Below, one piece after another: positions 40,572-47,819 of a stretch of 47,819 nt of DNA. The first letter of the stretch is position 1. Each line of letters starts with the position of its first letter. The stretch comes from Paracraurococcus lichenis (GTDB taxonomy: Bacteria > Pseudomonadota > Alphaproteobacteria > Acetobacterales > Acetobacteraceae): NCBI RefSeq assembly GCF_030657435.1, contig NZ_JAUTWS010000046.1:1-47819 (forward strand), in the 5' to 3' direction. A model generated the notes under the pieces. It saw only the letters and a program-made list of their open reading frames with translations. It was not told where the DNA came from and ran no database searches. A program made the position numbers and the translations under genes.

Positions 40572-40982
40572 CTAAGGTTCATCGTCCCTGTTGCCCCCGG
40601 CCGGACGAAAGATGTCCGTCGGATCTTTCAGCTTTGGCTTCGATACTGGCACAACCGGCGCAGCGGCCGGCGCTGGCGCTGGCTCCACAGCAGGGCGCGT
40701 CCCCCGGCTCGCCGCTCTCGCAGCAACCCGCTCCTTGCTCCTGCGAATCTTGTCGTGCGTCTTCCGGGCAAGCTCGGCATCGGCCCGGCGCCCATCGGCA
40801 TAGGTAACGCCGTCTGCCCGCATGAAAGCCGCCACCTCCGTCCATGTCGGCGGAGTGGCTTGCCGGCGTAACTCCTCAAGCTCGTCCCAGCGGTGCCGCA
40901 TCCAGGCCACGGCCCGGCCGCCGCTGGACGAAGGCTGCGAACGGAGTTCACGCAGCAAGTCCGCTAGTCGCTGGTCCCCCAT
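40572..40982 (-). CDS. Small DNA-binding protein (StbA-like position)
   Basis: From the ATG at 40982, after GGAGGGGG, the product is 136 residues. The N-terminal half reads RLADLLRELRSQPSSSGGRA, AVAWMRHRWDELEELRRQAT and TWTEVAAFMRADGVTYADGR, the last being an HTH-like pattern (WxEVAxxMxxDG) found in plasmid DNA-binding proteins. The rest is Ala/Pro-rich with a short conserved-looking end. It is the first gene of the operon beside the GTCTCC repeat array, so it is the natural candidate to bind those repeats and repress its own promoter (inference). Confidence 0.75.
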   Translation of the reverse strand: MGDQRLADLLRELRSQPSSSGGRAVAWMRHRWDELEELRRQATPPTWTEVAAFMRADGVTYADGRRADAELARKTHDKIRRSKERVAARAASRGTRPAVEPAPAPAAAPVVPVSKPKLKDPTDIFRPAGGNRDDEP

Positions 40983-41044
40983 GCCCCCTCCATGCGGACA
41001 CGGAACCACATCGCGACCGGGCACGCCACCATGAATCTCCATTC

Positions 41045-41196
41045 GTCTCCCCGCCTGTCTCCCGCTACGTCTCCAAACGTCTCCTTTTATCCCCTTACGG
41101 CGCTCATTGTCTGCACTTAGCTGCCGAGCCCCTAAAATGTCTCCTTTGATCTCTACACGTCGCCGTGTATGTCTCCTATTGTCTCCTTATGTCGCC
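41045..41196. repeat. Helically phased GTCTCC repeats, candidate oriT/stability site
   Basis: GTCTCC starts at 41045, 41057, 41069, 41079, 41139, 41171 and 41181. Near copies are GTCTGC at 41109, GTCGCC at 41159 and GTCGCC at 41191. Most spacings are 10, 12 or 20 bp, so the copies lie on one face of the helix. A perfect hairpin TACACGTCGCCGTGTA lies at 41154-41169. The array fills the gap between the divergent stability-like and relaxase operons. Function (oriT, operator or partition site) is inference. Confidence 0.8.
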
Positions 41197-41270
41197 TAAT
41201 CAGGGTTAGAAAAGGTCGGGGCCAAAGCGAGGGGCGCCAAGGGTGAATCAGAGGGGGGTGGTGCAGACCG

Positions 41271-41687
41271 ATGGCTCTCCAAAGGCGCCGATGGCCGCAG
41301 CCGGGCCAGGTCTACGTCCTGGCGACCCGCCACTCGGGCGTGGTGAAGGTCGGGCACACCACCGTCTGCCCGCATCGCCGCGCCGCGGCGCTGTCCCGGC
41401 AGCCCGGATACCGCGGCTTCGCGCCCCTGACCGTCGCCTGGGCGGTCGCCGTCCCTGACTGCCGCCGCGTCGAACGGCTGGCGCACCGACTGCTGCGACG
41501 TCGGCGAATCCGGCTGCACTTGGGATGCCGGGAGATGTTCCGCGTGGACGTGGCCACGGCCTGCCGCGCCATTGAAACCGCCGCCATTGCGATCCGGCCG
41601 AAACCGCCCCAGTGGCGGCGTTGCTGGTTCGCGCTGGCGCGGGCCGCAGCCCGGTTACGCCGGGCATTTGGGAGGATCAGGCGTTGA
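41271..41687 (+). CDS. GIY-YIG-like (T5orf172-type) protein
   Basis: This 138-residue protein starts with PGQVYVLATRHSGVVKVGHT, matching the GIY-YIG/T5orf172 pattern (V-Y-V-L then V-K-V-G). PHRRAAALSRQPGYRG and VERLAHRLLRRRRI follow, with a conserved Glu-like position in REMFRVDV. The C-terminus is strongly basic. GIY-YIG proteins cut DNA; whether this one does is unknown. It is the first gene of the relaxase operon, next to the repeat array; the next gene overlaps its stop. This is an unusual neighbour for a relaxase. Confidence 0.72.
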   Translation: MALQRRRWPQPGQVYVLATRHSGVVKVGHTTVCPHRRAAALSRQPGYRGFAPLTVAWAVAVPDCRRVERLAHRLLRRRRIRLHLGCREMFRVDVATACRAIETAAIAIRPKPPQWRRCWFALARAAARLRRAFGRIRR

Positions 41688-42058
41688 CCGAGAGCAGCAC
41701 CACCCCTGCCCCGCCGACCGGCTATGATACGGTTTTGCAGGTACTGGCCGACATGCGGCGCGAGCAGGCCGAACGGGATCGGGCACAGGCCGAGCGCGAC
41801 ATCGAGACGCACCGGCTCCTCGAAGCACTGATCGGCGCCCTGGAGGCGCATGACGGCACGCTGCGGGAAATGGTCGAGGCCGCCAAACCGCCGAAGGACG
41901 GCAAGAGCGTCCAGCAGGTTCTGAAAGACCTGCTCGGCGGCATTGAGGAGAAGCTGGACGGCCTCGGTGAGAAGGTGGACGCCCTTCCCGAAGACGTCGC
42001 CGGCGAGGTTGGCAAGATGGTCGAGCCAGTCGAGCCCGACCAAGCCGTGAGCCACTGA
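41684..42058 (+). CDS. Helical mobilisation accessory protein
   Basis: From a TTG at 41684, 9 nt after GGGAGG and overlapping the upstream stop (TTGA), the product is 124 residues. It is a coiled-coil-like protein (LQVLADMRREQAERDRAQAE, VQQVLKDLLGGIEEKLDGLG) with an acidic tail. An upstream ATG at 41612 is out of character. It lies 1 nt before the relaxase gene and is probably a relaxosome accessory factor (inference). Confidence 0.65.
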   Translation: MTESSTTPAPPTGYDTVLQVLADMRREQAERDRAQAERDIETHRLLEALIGALEAHDGTLREMVEAAKPPKDGKSVQQVLKDLLGGIEEKLDGLGEKVDALPEDVAGEVGKMVEPVEPDQAVSH

Positions 42059-42059
42059 C

Positions 42060-44456
42060 ATGGCCTTCGCCTATGTCGATCTCGCTAAAACGAGGTCACC
42101 GGTGCGGATGGCGGCGCATCTGACGCACCCGACCGAGCCGAAGGCAGAGCGTGATGCAGCGGCGCGTCTGGCCAACGAGCCGCCCGCCCGCGAACCCGGC
42201 ACGCCGCTACGGCCGTGGGAGGGAATGCACCCCGCGGCAGCGGAAGCCATGCGGGCTGAGCCAGGGAAGGCGCTGACGAAGGAGCAGTTGACCGCGCTCG
42301 TCGGCGGCAAGCGCGCGGACGGGAGCGAGATGCCCCGTCCGAAGCGAGCGCGCCGCTACACCGGCGGCGATGCTGACGGCAAGCAGGCGGTGAAGTTCGT
42401 TCACTTCATCCTGTCGCCGCATCCGTCGTGGTCGCTCGCCCACGCCAATGCCGCAACGCCAGCCGGCGCCGCCGTCATCGCGTCGGTCTTCGAGCGGGCG
42501 ACGAGCAAGATGCTGGCCGATGTGGAGGCGCGCTCGGCGGTGGCCGTGGTGCGCAAGGACAAGCAGCGCATCGAGGTCCGCGGGCGGTTCGCGGCCTGGG
42601 GCGCGACGCATCACACGACGCGTCCCTTCAAGGACGGCACCGCGGCGCCCGGCCTGCATAAGCAGTTCGTCGTGCCGAATGCCGTGGTTCTCCCGAACCG
42701 AGAGATCCGGGCGATCGACGCCCGCAAGCTCATTGAACTCGCCAAGGACCGCGCCCCCTCCGCGCTGCTTTCGCATCACCTCCAGGAAGAAGGTAGAGCG
42801 GCCGGCCTACGTGTCGAGCAGCGAAACGGCGTCGCCGTGCTGTCCGACGTGCCGGATCATGTCGTGGAGCACTTCTCCCGCCGTTCCCGCGAGGCTGAGG
42901 AGCACGCCAAAGCATACACACTGACGAAGGGGCAGGTTTGGACGGACCTCACGGAGCGGCAGCGTCAGGTCCGCGTCAAGATTGGCATGCGGGCGACTGA
43001 AGGGGCGACGCGCGACGGCATGGCCGACCGACCGGCCTGGCGCAGGCAGTGCGAGAACCTGGGCTGGCCACCGACTGACCTGGCAGGCCAGGAGCCAATC
43101 CGGTCGGCACCTCGACCGCAGCGGGCTACACCTGGTGCGCAGGGGAGGGGTGACTTGCACGCCCGCGTCGCTTCGCTGCGCTCGGCCTCCGTCCAAACCC
43201 GCCAGCACGCCCAGCGCCTGCGGCAGGCGGCCGAACTCGGGATCGTCTTCGGGCCGTCTATCGCCGCCCGCGTGGCAGAGAACAAGGTCCGCCGTGTCCT
43301 CGATAATCCGAGGAGCCGCCGGGCGCTGCTGGGCAGTGCCCGGATCCTCCAGGCCGGCGCCCAAGCTTTCTACCGGCGCTATCAGGTCCGCACCGCTTAC
43401 CGGATGGGTGTGGCGATCAGGAGGGCCTGGGACCGCAGCCTGACGGTCAAGGCGGCACGCTTCGTCGCCCGGCAGCTTCGACCTTCGGTCCTGCGGCGCC
43501 GAGCGGAGATCCTCGCCGACGCGGCACGAGCCACGCTGGGCGCGGTGCGCGCTGGCAGGCACGCGCTGGTGGGCGGCTTCCAAGCGCTGCGGGAGGCGAG
43601 GGACATCCAGCGCCTGGTGCCGCCTGCCGCTGCCGACCGGGCTCAGCAACGGGTGCGGGCCGAGGTCTTGCAGGGTAGGGCACAGGGGCGGCCGTCGACG
43701 ATGGCACGCGCGGCTGGTGTCGGTATCGGCGTGCGGTGGGAAATCGAGCAGCTTGAGGCGTTGAACCGGGCCCACCAGAGCCGCATGCCCGCGGCTAACT
43801 TGGCGCGCTCTCTCCGCAAGCGGGCCGAGACCTTGGAGAAAACCGCCGCCCAGACGCCCCGGGCGGCGGCCCGCGCCAGCGGGTTGGAGTTGGCCGAGCA
43901 ACGGAACCGGGCGATCCTAGTGGCGATTGCGGACGCCACAGGGCAGCCTGCTCAGGCAGCCACGACATCGGCTCCGGTGAGCACTCCTGCTGAAGCATCA
44001 GCGTCGATTGTCGTCTCCTCGGCGTTGGTCGCAAAGTCTGCGCAAGGAGCCGTGCGCGATCCCATGGAGCGGCTCGCAGAGGGCTTTGCCGAGAGCATTC
44101 TGGACGGGCGCTTGAACTACGCCAGCGCGCTCGACCTGCTGCGCAAGCAGGAAACGCTGGCTGCGGAGAAGGGGGCGGAGCGTGATCCGGTGCACGGAAC
44201 ACTGCGGGGCGCGCGCGAGCCGCGGCCGGACAAGGTTCTAGAGGCGATGATGGACCGAGCGATCGAGACGATCGAGAAGCGGGCGATTACCGGGGCTGAT
44301 GCCCAGGAAGGCGGGAAGGGTGACCCGCAGAAGCCGTCGGCACCACGGCCTGCTGCGGATGATCTCGGCCCCTGGGCGCAGCTCATCGAACAAGGAAAAG
44401 CGGCGGCAGGCAACCAACCCGCCGCCGCCCGGCCGCGCCGTGGTGCGCGTGTCTAG
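42060..44456 (+). CDS. MobF-like relaxase without helicase domain
   Basis: This 798-residue protein resembles the TrwC/MobF relaxase core: a strand-rich N-terminus, KQAVKFVHFILSPHPSWSLA at the place of the typical DFTFS motif, WGATHHTTRPFKDGTAAPGL with HKQFVVPNAVV matching the three-histidine motif (about residues 183-205), a region LIELAKDRAPSALLSHHLQE and VEHFSRRSREAEEHA. In MobF proteins the motif ends in HTH; here HKQ stands there. No helicase motifs follow; the C-terminal 450 residues are basic, Ala-rich and helical. Relaxases nick at oriT and lead the strand into the recipient. The likely nucleophile Tyr is near the N-terminus (Tyr5), which is unproven. Confidence 0.78.
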   Translation: MAFAYVDLAKTRSPVRMAAHLTHPTEPKAERDAAARLANEPPAREPGTPLRPWEGMHPAAAEAMRAEPGKALTKEQLTALVGGKRADGSEMPRPKRARRYTGGDADGKQAVKFVHFILSPHPSWSLAHANAATPAGAAVIASVFERATSKMLADVEARSAVAVVRKDKQRIEVRGRFAAWGATHHTTRPFKDGTAAPGLHKQFVVPNAVVLPNREIRAIDARKLIELAKDRAPSALLSHHLQEEGRAAGLRVEQRNGVAVLSDVPDHVVEHFSRRSREAEEHAKAYTLTKGQVWTDLTERQRQVRVKIGMRATEGATRDGMADRPAWRRQCENLGWPPTDLAGQEPIRSAPRPQRATPGAQGRGDLHARVASLRSASVQTRQHAQRLRQAAELGIVFGPSIAARVAENKVRRVLDNPRSRRALLGSARILQAGAQAFYRRYQVRTAYRMGVAIRRAWDRSLTVKAARFVARQLRPSVLRRRAEILADAARATLGAVRAGRHALVGGFQALREARDIQRLVPPAAADRAQQRVRAEVLQGRAQGRPSTMARAAGVGIGVRWEIEQLEALNRAHQSRMPAANLARSLRKRAETLEKTAAQTPRAAARASGLELAEQRNRAILVAIADATGQPAQAATTSAPVSTPAEASASIVVSSALVAKSAQGAVRDPMERLAEGFAESILDGRLNYASALDLLRKQETLAAEKGAERDPVHGTLRGAREPRPDKVLEAMMDRAIETIEKRAITGADAQEGGKGDPQKPSAPRPAADDLGPWAQLIEQGKAAAGNQPAAARPRRGARV

Positions 44457-44638
44457 ACTCTAACTCGGAGGCCGCGACCGCGATCTTCCTTCGCGGCCTC
44501 CACGCCATCCTCCTTCGCCTTCACGGCCTCGGCCGCCCGGCGATCGCGCATTACCTGCTCGCCGGCGGCGCGCATCGGCTCCCACACCGCGAGATCGGTC
44601 TTATCGCGCTCGCGGCGCTGTTGGTCGGTCAGTGCCAT
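44453..44638 (-). CDS. Small charged protein after virD4
   Basis: This 61-residue protein (MALTDQQRRERDKTDLAVWE, RAAGEQVMRDRRAAEAVKAK) is highly charged and helical. It starts 12 nt after the virD4 stop with GGAGG upstream, so it belongs to the end of the transfer operon. Its stop overlaps the end of the relaxase gene by 4 nt, convergent. No family recognised. Confidence 0.65.
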   Translation of the reverse strand: MALTDQQRRERDKTDLAVWEPMRAAGEQVMRDRRAAEAVKAKEDGVEAAKEDRGRGLRVRV

Positions 44639-44650
44639 CCTGTCCTCCTG

Positions 44651-46462
44651 CTATGCCGCGATGGCGCGGCCTGGATCCGGTTGGAGCTTCCAGGCCCTCC
44701 TGGCCTCATCCACCGGGTTCGCGTCGAGGTGTGGCTTGATCTCCTCGTCCTGGAAGGCGAGCGGCAGCACGGCGCGAATCACCGGCATGCCGCGGGAGAG
44801 GAACAACACCTCATTGTCGGCAGTCGTCAGCACTTCGCTAGGCATCAGCAGTTTGCGCGCCACTTCCTGCTCGCTCTCCCCCTCGCCACGGCTGCGGGAG
44901 GTCGAGAAGGCGGCCTGCTGCGTCGCAGTCCCCTTATTGGTCGAGTGGTTGCGCACCAGGGCGCCGAAGCTGCCCGCGTATTCCGAAATCATCCGGGCAG
45001 TGTCGAGATCGGCGACGCCGGCATAGGCGATGTAGGCGAGGGACGAGTACCAGGCGCGTGTGCCCTGGCGGTACAGCACCTCAAGCTGGCCGAGCGATTG
45101 ATACCACCAGCGGACCGTGATCCCGTAAGAGCGGCCGAGGTCGCGGACGAGTTCGAAAATCTCCATCCGGCCGAGCGTATAGGCCTCGTCGATGTCGTAG
45201 AGGATGCGACCCCGGATGAAGCCGTCGGCATCGTAAGCAGCGTCGAGCAGGGCGCCGTAGAGCACTCGGGCGCAGCCGGGGGCGACCTTCAGCGCCTTGG
45301 CCTTCACCTGGATGAAGACCGTGACTGGCCGGGTGCAGAGGTCCCTCGGCTGGACCGTGTCGTCGGAAACCATGTCCGCGAGCCGGGAGGCACCGAGCCA
45401 GGCGGTATGAGCCTGCAAGGTGCCGTAGACGCCGGTCCAGGTCTCCTCGGCTTCCAGCAGCACGCCTCGGGCGTTCTCGCGGGCGAACCGGCACTCGCTG
45501 TACGTGGCGATGCCGTTCAGCAACTGCTTCAGTTCCTGCTCGCCACAGGACGCCGCCGCTTTGAAGGTCCGCAGGTTCAGCTTCTCGCGCGGCCAGCCGG
45601 GCGCGGTCAGCATGTGAGAGAACATCGCCCACATGATCTGCTGGACCCAGGTGGACCACTCGCTGTTCTCGGTGCTGCGGCCCGGGTCGGGCTCCGGAGC
45701 GACGCGCCGGGCCAGCGTCATCACGTCGAGTTCGAAGTCTTCGTTCTGCGGGTCGATGTTAGCCAGGACGTTGATCCCGCTCCCGGGCCGGATGGCATAG
45801 ACCTCCTGCCCCATGGCCTCACGGGTCCGGCGCGTCATCGCTTCCAGTTCCCGCTTCGGGTCGCCGACGACGTAACTGCCGGTCCAGCGCAGCGTGGGGT
45901 GGGCGAGAGCCTGGAGGAGGGTCTGGGATTTGCCGACGCCGGATCCCGCCACCCACGCGCTCATCGTCGAGCGGAGCGTACAGGGGTCGACTAGCATGCC
46001 GGCCTTCATGCCCTCGTCCCAAGTCGCCTTCCGGCGCGGATCGAAAGGTACGCCTGCCCATTGGGAGAGATCGCGACGGTAGTTCCGTGCGACCGGAATG
46101 CCGCCATAACCTTCGTCGGAGATCCCGGGGAAGCGGTCCCGGGCCTCCTGCTTGCTGGCGAAGCTGGCCGTGCCGTGGGTCGCGGTCTTCGCGCGCTCGA
46201 TGGCCTTCGGTGTCTTCGGCTTCCCCGGGGGGAGAAGTAGCAGCGGTACGGCAAGGGCGGCGGTAGCGGATCCGGTCAGGGCGAGGGCGGCCGGGTCACC
46301 AGGCCAGAACCCTTCCCAAACCCCACGCCAGAAATACCAGGGCCAACACCAGGCGGTGGCGAGCCCAAGCGTCATGACGCGCCCCGTCCAAATGGCGAAT
46401 GCGGCCGATGACGCCGCCACCCAGGCTGGCGTCAGCAGCAGCAAGCCGAGGGCGGCCTTCAC
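44651..46462 (-). CDS. virD4: VirD4/TraG-type coupling protein
   Basis: From the GTG at 46462, overlapping the virB11 stop, the product is 603 residues. Two membrane segments lie near the N-terminus (about 3-25 and 56-78). The P-loop is AGSGVGKS at about residues 172-179, with HGTASFASKQEARDRF and VVGDPKRELEAMTRRTREAM as typical features, and Walker B in RILYDIDEAYTLGRMEIFEL followed by WYQSLGQLEVLY. It brings the relaxosome to the channel. Its presence next to virB11 and a relaxase shows the system is for DNA transfer. The longer open frame upstream is the shadow of virB11. Confidence 0.93.
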   Translation of the reverse strand: MKAALGLLLLTPAWVAASSAAFAIWTGRVMTLGLATAWCWPWYFWRGVWEGFWPGDPAALALTGSATAALAVPLLLLPPGKPKTPKAIERAKTATHGTASFASKQEARDRFPGISDEGYGGIPVARNYRRDLSQWAGVPFDPRRKATWDEGMKAGMLVDPCTLRSTMSAWVAGSGVGKSQTLLQALAHPTLRWTGSYVVGDPKRELEAMTRRTREAMGQEVYAIRPGSGINVLANIDPQNEDFELDVMTLARRVAPEPDPGRSTENSEWSTWVQQIMWAMFSHMLTAPGWPREKLNLRTFKAAASCGEQELKQLLNGIATYSECRFARENARGVLLEAEETWTGVYGTLQAHTAWLGASRLADMVSDDTVQPRDLCTRPVTVFIQVKAKALKVAPGCARVLYGALLDAAYDADGFIRGRILYDIDEAYTLGRMEIFELVRDLGRSYGITVRWWYQSLGQLEVLYRQGTRAWYSSLAYIAYAGVADLDTARMISEYAGSFGALVRNHSTNKGTATQQAAFSTSRSRGEGESEQEVARKLLMPSEVLTTADNEVLFLSRGMPVIRAVLPLAFQDEEIKPHLDANPVDEARRAWKLQPDPGRAIAA

Positions 46463-47508
46463 GCCATCTCCGCCTGTTCGACGGTCAGCCCGAGGGGCTT
46501 GTCCACGCCGCGGAACCACACCTCGTCCTGACCATAGCTTCCCTTGCCGCCCGGTTCCGCTGGCGGAGTGAACTCGCAGTGCACAACGACATCGACGTAG
46601 CGGTTCAGCAGGCGGAAGATGTCCACGTCCTGCATGCCGTTGGCGCCGGAGCCGGGTGCCTTCAGCATGAGGCGGGTGCTGTCGAAGATGCCGAAGCACG
46701 AATCACCGTGGTTCGTGGTGAAGGTCTGAATAGTCGCAGCCATGCGCAGAAAGGCCCAGGCGCTGGCGTTGCGCAATTCCTGCACCATGGCGAACTCGAC
46801 CGCCATGCGGAGTGCGGCAATCATCAGCTTCTCCGGCCCGACGTCCGCCTCACCCTGACCGCCCTCGCTGTAGAGCATCCCGACGCGGTTGGGCTGGGTC
46901 AGCCGGGCCTCGTCCTCGTCCTCGATGGAGCAGACGCGCTTGGCCGGGTCCACATCGGCGCCGAGGGCGCGGACGAACGTCGTCTTGCCGGAGCCCATGC
47001 GGCCTCCCGCCATGACGGTCAGGCCGTTGCGCACAACTGACTTCCAGAAGTTCTCCATGTCGCCTTCACGGTAGAACCGCTCCGGCTCCTCGTAGGCCCG
47101 CAGCCGTCCGCCGGCCTCATCGTGGCGACGGGTCGCAGCGAACAGGCCAGCGGCGCTGAGGCCTTCCAAGGTCGGCTGCCAGTCGCCCGCGCGCCGGGCC
47201 GAGTAGCTGTAGGTGCCGGGCAGCACGCAGGGGCGCTGGATGAGCTGCACCCGGTGGCCCCAAGGGGAGGTCGTGGCGCAGAGAGGGGTGTCGGTCCAGA
47301 TGTCCTGGCGACGCAGGCCGGCAGAGTGGAGCCCGATCATCTCCAGGTCCTCCATCTCGTAGGGCGTCTCGACCGAGAACCAGGTGCCCCGCTGCTTTAC
47401 CCATGCCTCCCCCGGATGGTTCATGCAAAAATCCGTCGTGGCCGGATCGGTCATCCACTTCTCCACCGGCTTGAGGAGCCAGCGCAGCGCGCGGTCATCC
47501 GTCATCAT
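46459..47508 (-). CDS. virB11: VirB11-type secretion ATPase with unusual motif
   Basis: This 349-residue protein starts with ATG ATG overlapping the virB10 stop. It has an N-terminal domain (WVKQRGTWFSVETPYEMEDL) and a RecA-like domain with Walker A GGRMGSGKTT at about residues 168-177 and an acidic box SIEDEDEARL. Where VirB11 proteins usually have an RGE/EA region and a TGHxG Walker-B/His segment, this one reads MVQELRNASAWAFLRMAATI followed by QTFTTNHGDS. The core is recognisable, but the Gly of TGHxG is not. The ATPase switches the machine between pilus building and transfer. Confidence 0.88.
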   Translation of the reverse strand: MMTDDRALRWLLKPVEKWMTDPATTDFCMNHPGEAWVKQRGTWFSVETPYEMEDLEMIGLHSAGLRRQDIWTDTPLCATTSPWGHRVQLIQRPCVLPGTYSYSARRAGDWQPTLEGLSAAGLFAATRRHDEAGGRLRAYEEPERFYREGDMENFWKSVVRNGLTVMAGGRMGSGKTTFVRALGADVDPAKRVCSIEDEDEARLTQPNRVGMLYSEGGQGEADVGPEKLMIAALRMAVEFAMVQELRNASAWAFLRMAATIQTFTTNHGDSCFGIFDSTRLMLKAPGSGANGMQDVDIFRLLNRYVDVVVHCEFTPPAEPGGKGSYGQDEVWFRGVDKPLGLTVEQAEMA

Positions 47509-47819
47509 CGGGCCTGTCTTCTGGTGGTGGGGACGCCTGCGCGCGCAGCCGCATCGCGGACCTCGCGCAACTCGTAGATCGAGGACAGGTCGAGATCCCC
47601 GACGGTACGGACGGTGATGCTGTCGGCATGGTCCCGCCGCAGAGTGGGTGGGCGGTTGTAGTCCTGCTGCAAGGCGCTCTGGCCCAGCGTGCCCCGGGCG
47701 CGGCTGCCGACATTGCCGAAGTTGAGGAACTGATTGCCACCGCCGCTCTGTAGGCTGCTGGTCAGCGCACCCACGCCGGCATCCACCGCGCCCTCGATCA
47801 CGGTCAACAGGACGCCGGC
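47505..47819 (-). CDS. virB10: VirB10, C-terminal part (joins 837..1)
   Basis: The minus frame from 47819 reads AGVLLTVIEGAVDAGVGALT and then NQFLNFGNVGSRARGTLGQS, LQQDYNRPPTLRRDHAD and SITVRTVGDLDLSSIYELRE: the typical VirB10/TrbI ending with the outer-membrane helices region. 104 residues and a stop. Codon phase at the window ends is continuous with 837..1. The stop overlaps the virB11 start. A start at the internal ATG-like codon near 47807 is not meaningful. Confidence 0.92.
   Translation of the reverse strand, partial: AGVLLTVIEGAVDAGVGALTSSLQSGGGNQFLNFGNVGSRARGTLGQSALQQDYNRPPTLRRDHADSITVRTVGDLDLSSIYELREVRDAAARAGVPTTRRQAR

Noticed and set aside
41045..41196. CRISPR array
   Set aside because: The repeat unit is 6-8 bp with 4-14 bp between copies; CRISPR repeats are longer and no cas genes are present.
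42807..43901. 364-codon minus-strand frame
   Set aside because: Shadow of the relaxase gene.
44621..45994. 457-codon plus-strand frame opposite virD4
   Set aside because: Shadow of a GC-rich gene; virD4 on the minus strand has Walker motifs.

Overview
The window looks like one complete circular conjugative plasmid of 47,819 bp, cut open inside virB10. The minus-strand frame running off position 1 is the N-terminal part of VirB10. The minus-strand frame entering at 47819 is its C-terminal part, and the two join in frame into one plausible 383-residue protein. High GC in the backbone, the VirB/VirD4 system, a RepA of the plasmid RepA_C type and the style of the small hypothetical proteins suggest an alphaproteobacterium, perhaps Acetobacteraceae such as Roseomonas. 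The taxon is inference; no ribosomal or taxonomic marker is present.

Layout. From 10910 down to 1, and on through 47819 to 44453, the minus strand carries one long set of tightly overlapping genes: small membrane peptides, a GH16-like secreted glycosidase/lectin, VirB1, B2, B3, B4, a 105-residue membrane protein, VirB5, a small exported protein, VirB6, a VirB7-like lipoprotein, VirB8, VirB9, VirB10, VirB11 and VirD4. From 11 to 13.3 kb lie an XRE regulator, RepA and an iteron-type origin. From 13.4 to 22.6 kb lies a phage-like block: P4-type primase/helicase followed by repeats, then terminase small and large subunits, a portal protein, and a lone tyrosine recombinase with dif-like sequence upstream. 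No capsid or tail genes are present.

From 22.7 to 29.5 kb is an AT-richer cargo region: a coiled-coil membrane protein, a two-gene unit with an IrrE-like protein lacking its zinc motif, a lipoprotein and a membrane protein. From 29.5 to 36.4 kb are small regulators and a long plus-strand run of small unknown genes ending in a GH5-like plus GH16-like secreted protein. From 36.4 to 38.6 kb are a ribbon-helix-helix protein and a peptidoglycan-binding/metallopeptidase protein.

From 38.7 to 44.5 kb is the mobilisation and stability region. Divergent operons, a DNA-binding protein/ATPase/membrane protein set on the minus strand and a GIY-YIG-like protein/coiled-coil protein/MobF-like relaxase set on the plus strand, flank a 230-bp region. 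That region is filled with helically phased GTCTCC repeats and contains a perfect hairpin. It is the best candidate for oriT plus a partition/stability site and resembles the stb-oriT-trw layout of R388. Together the genes describe a self-transmissible plasmid that has absorbed a phage replication and packaging block and several possible conflict or envelope-acting cargo genes.
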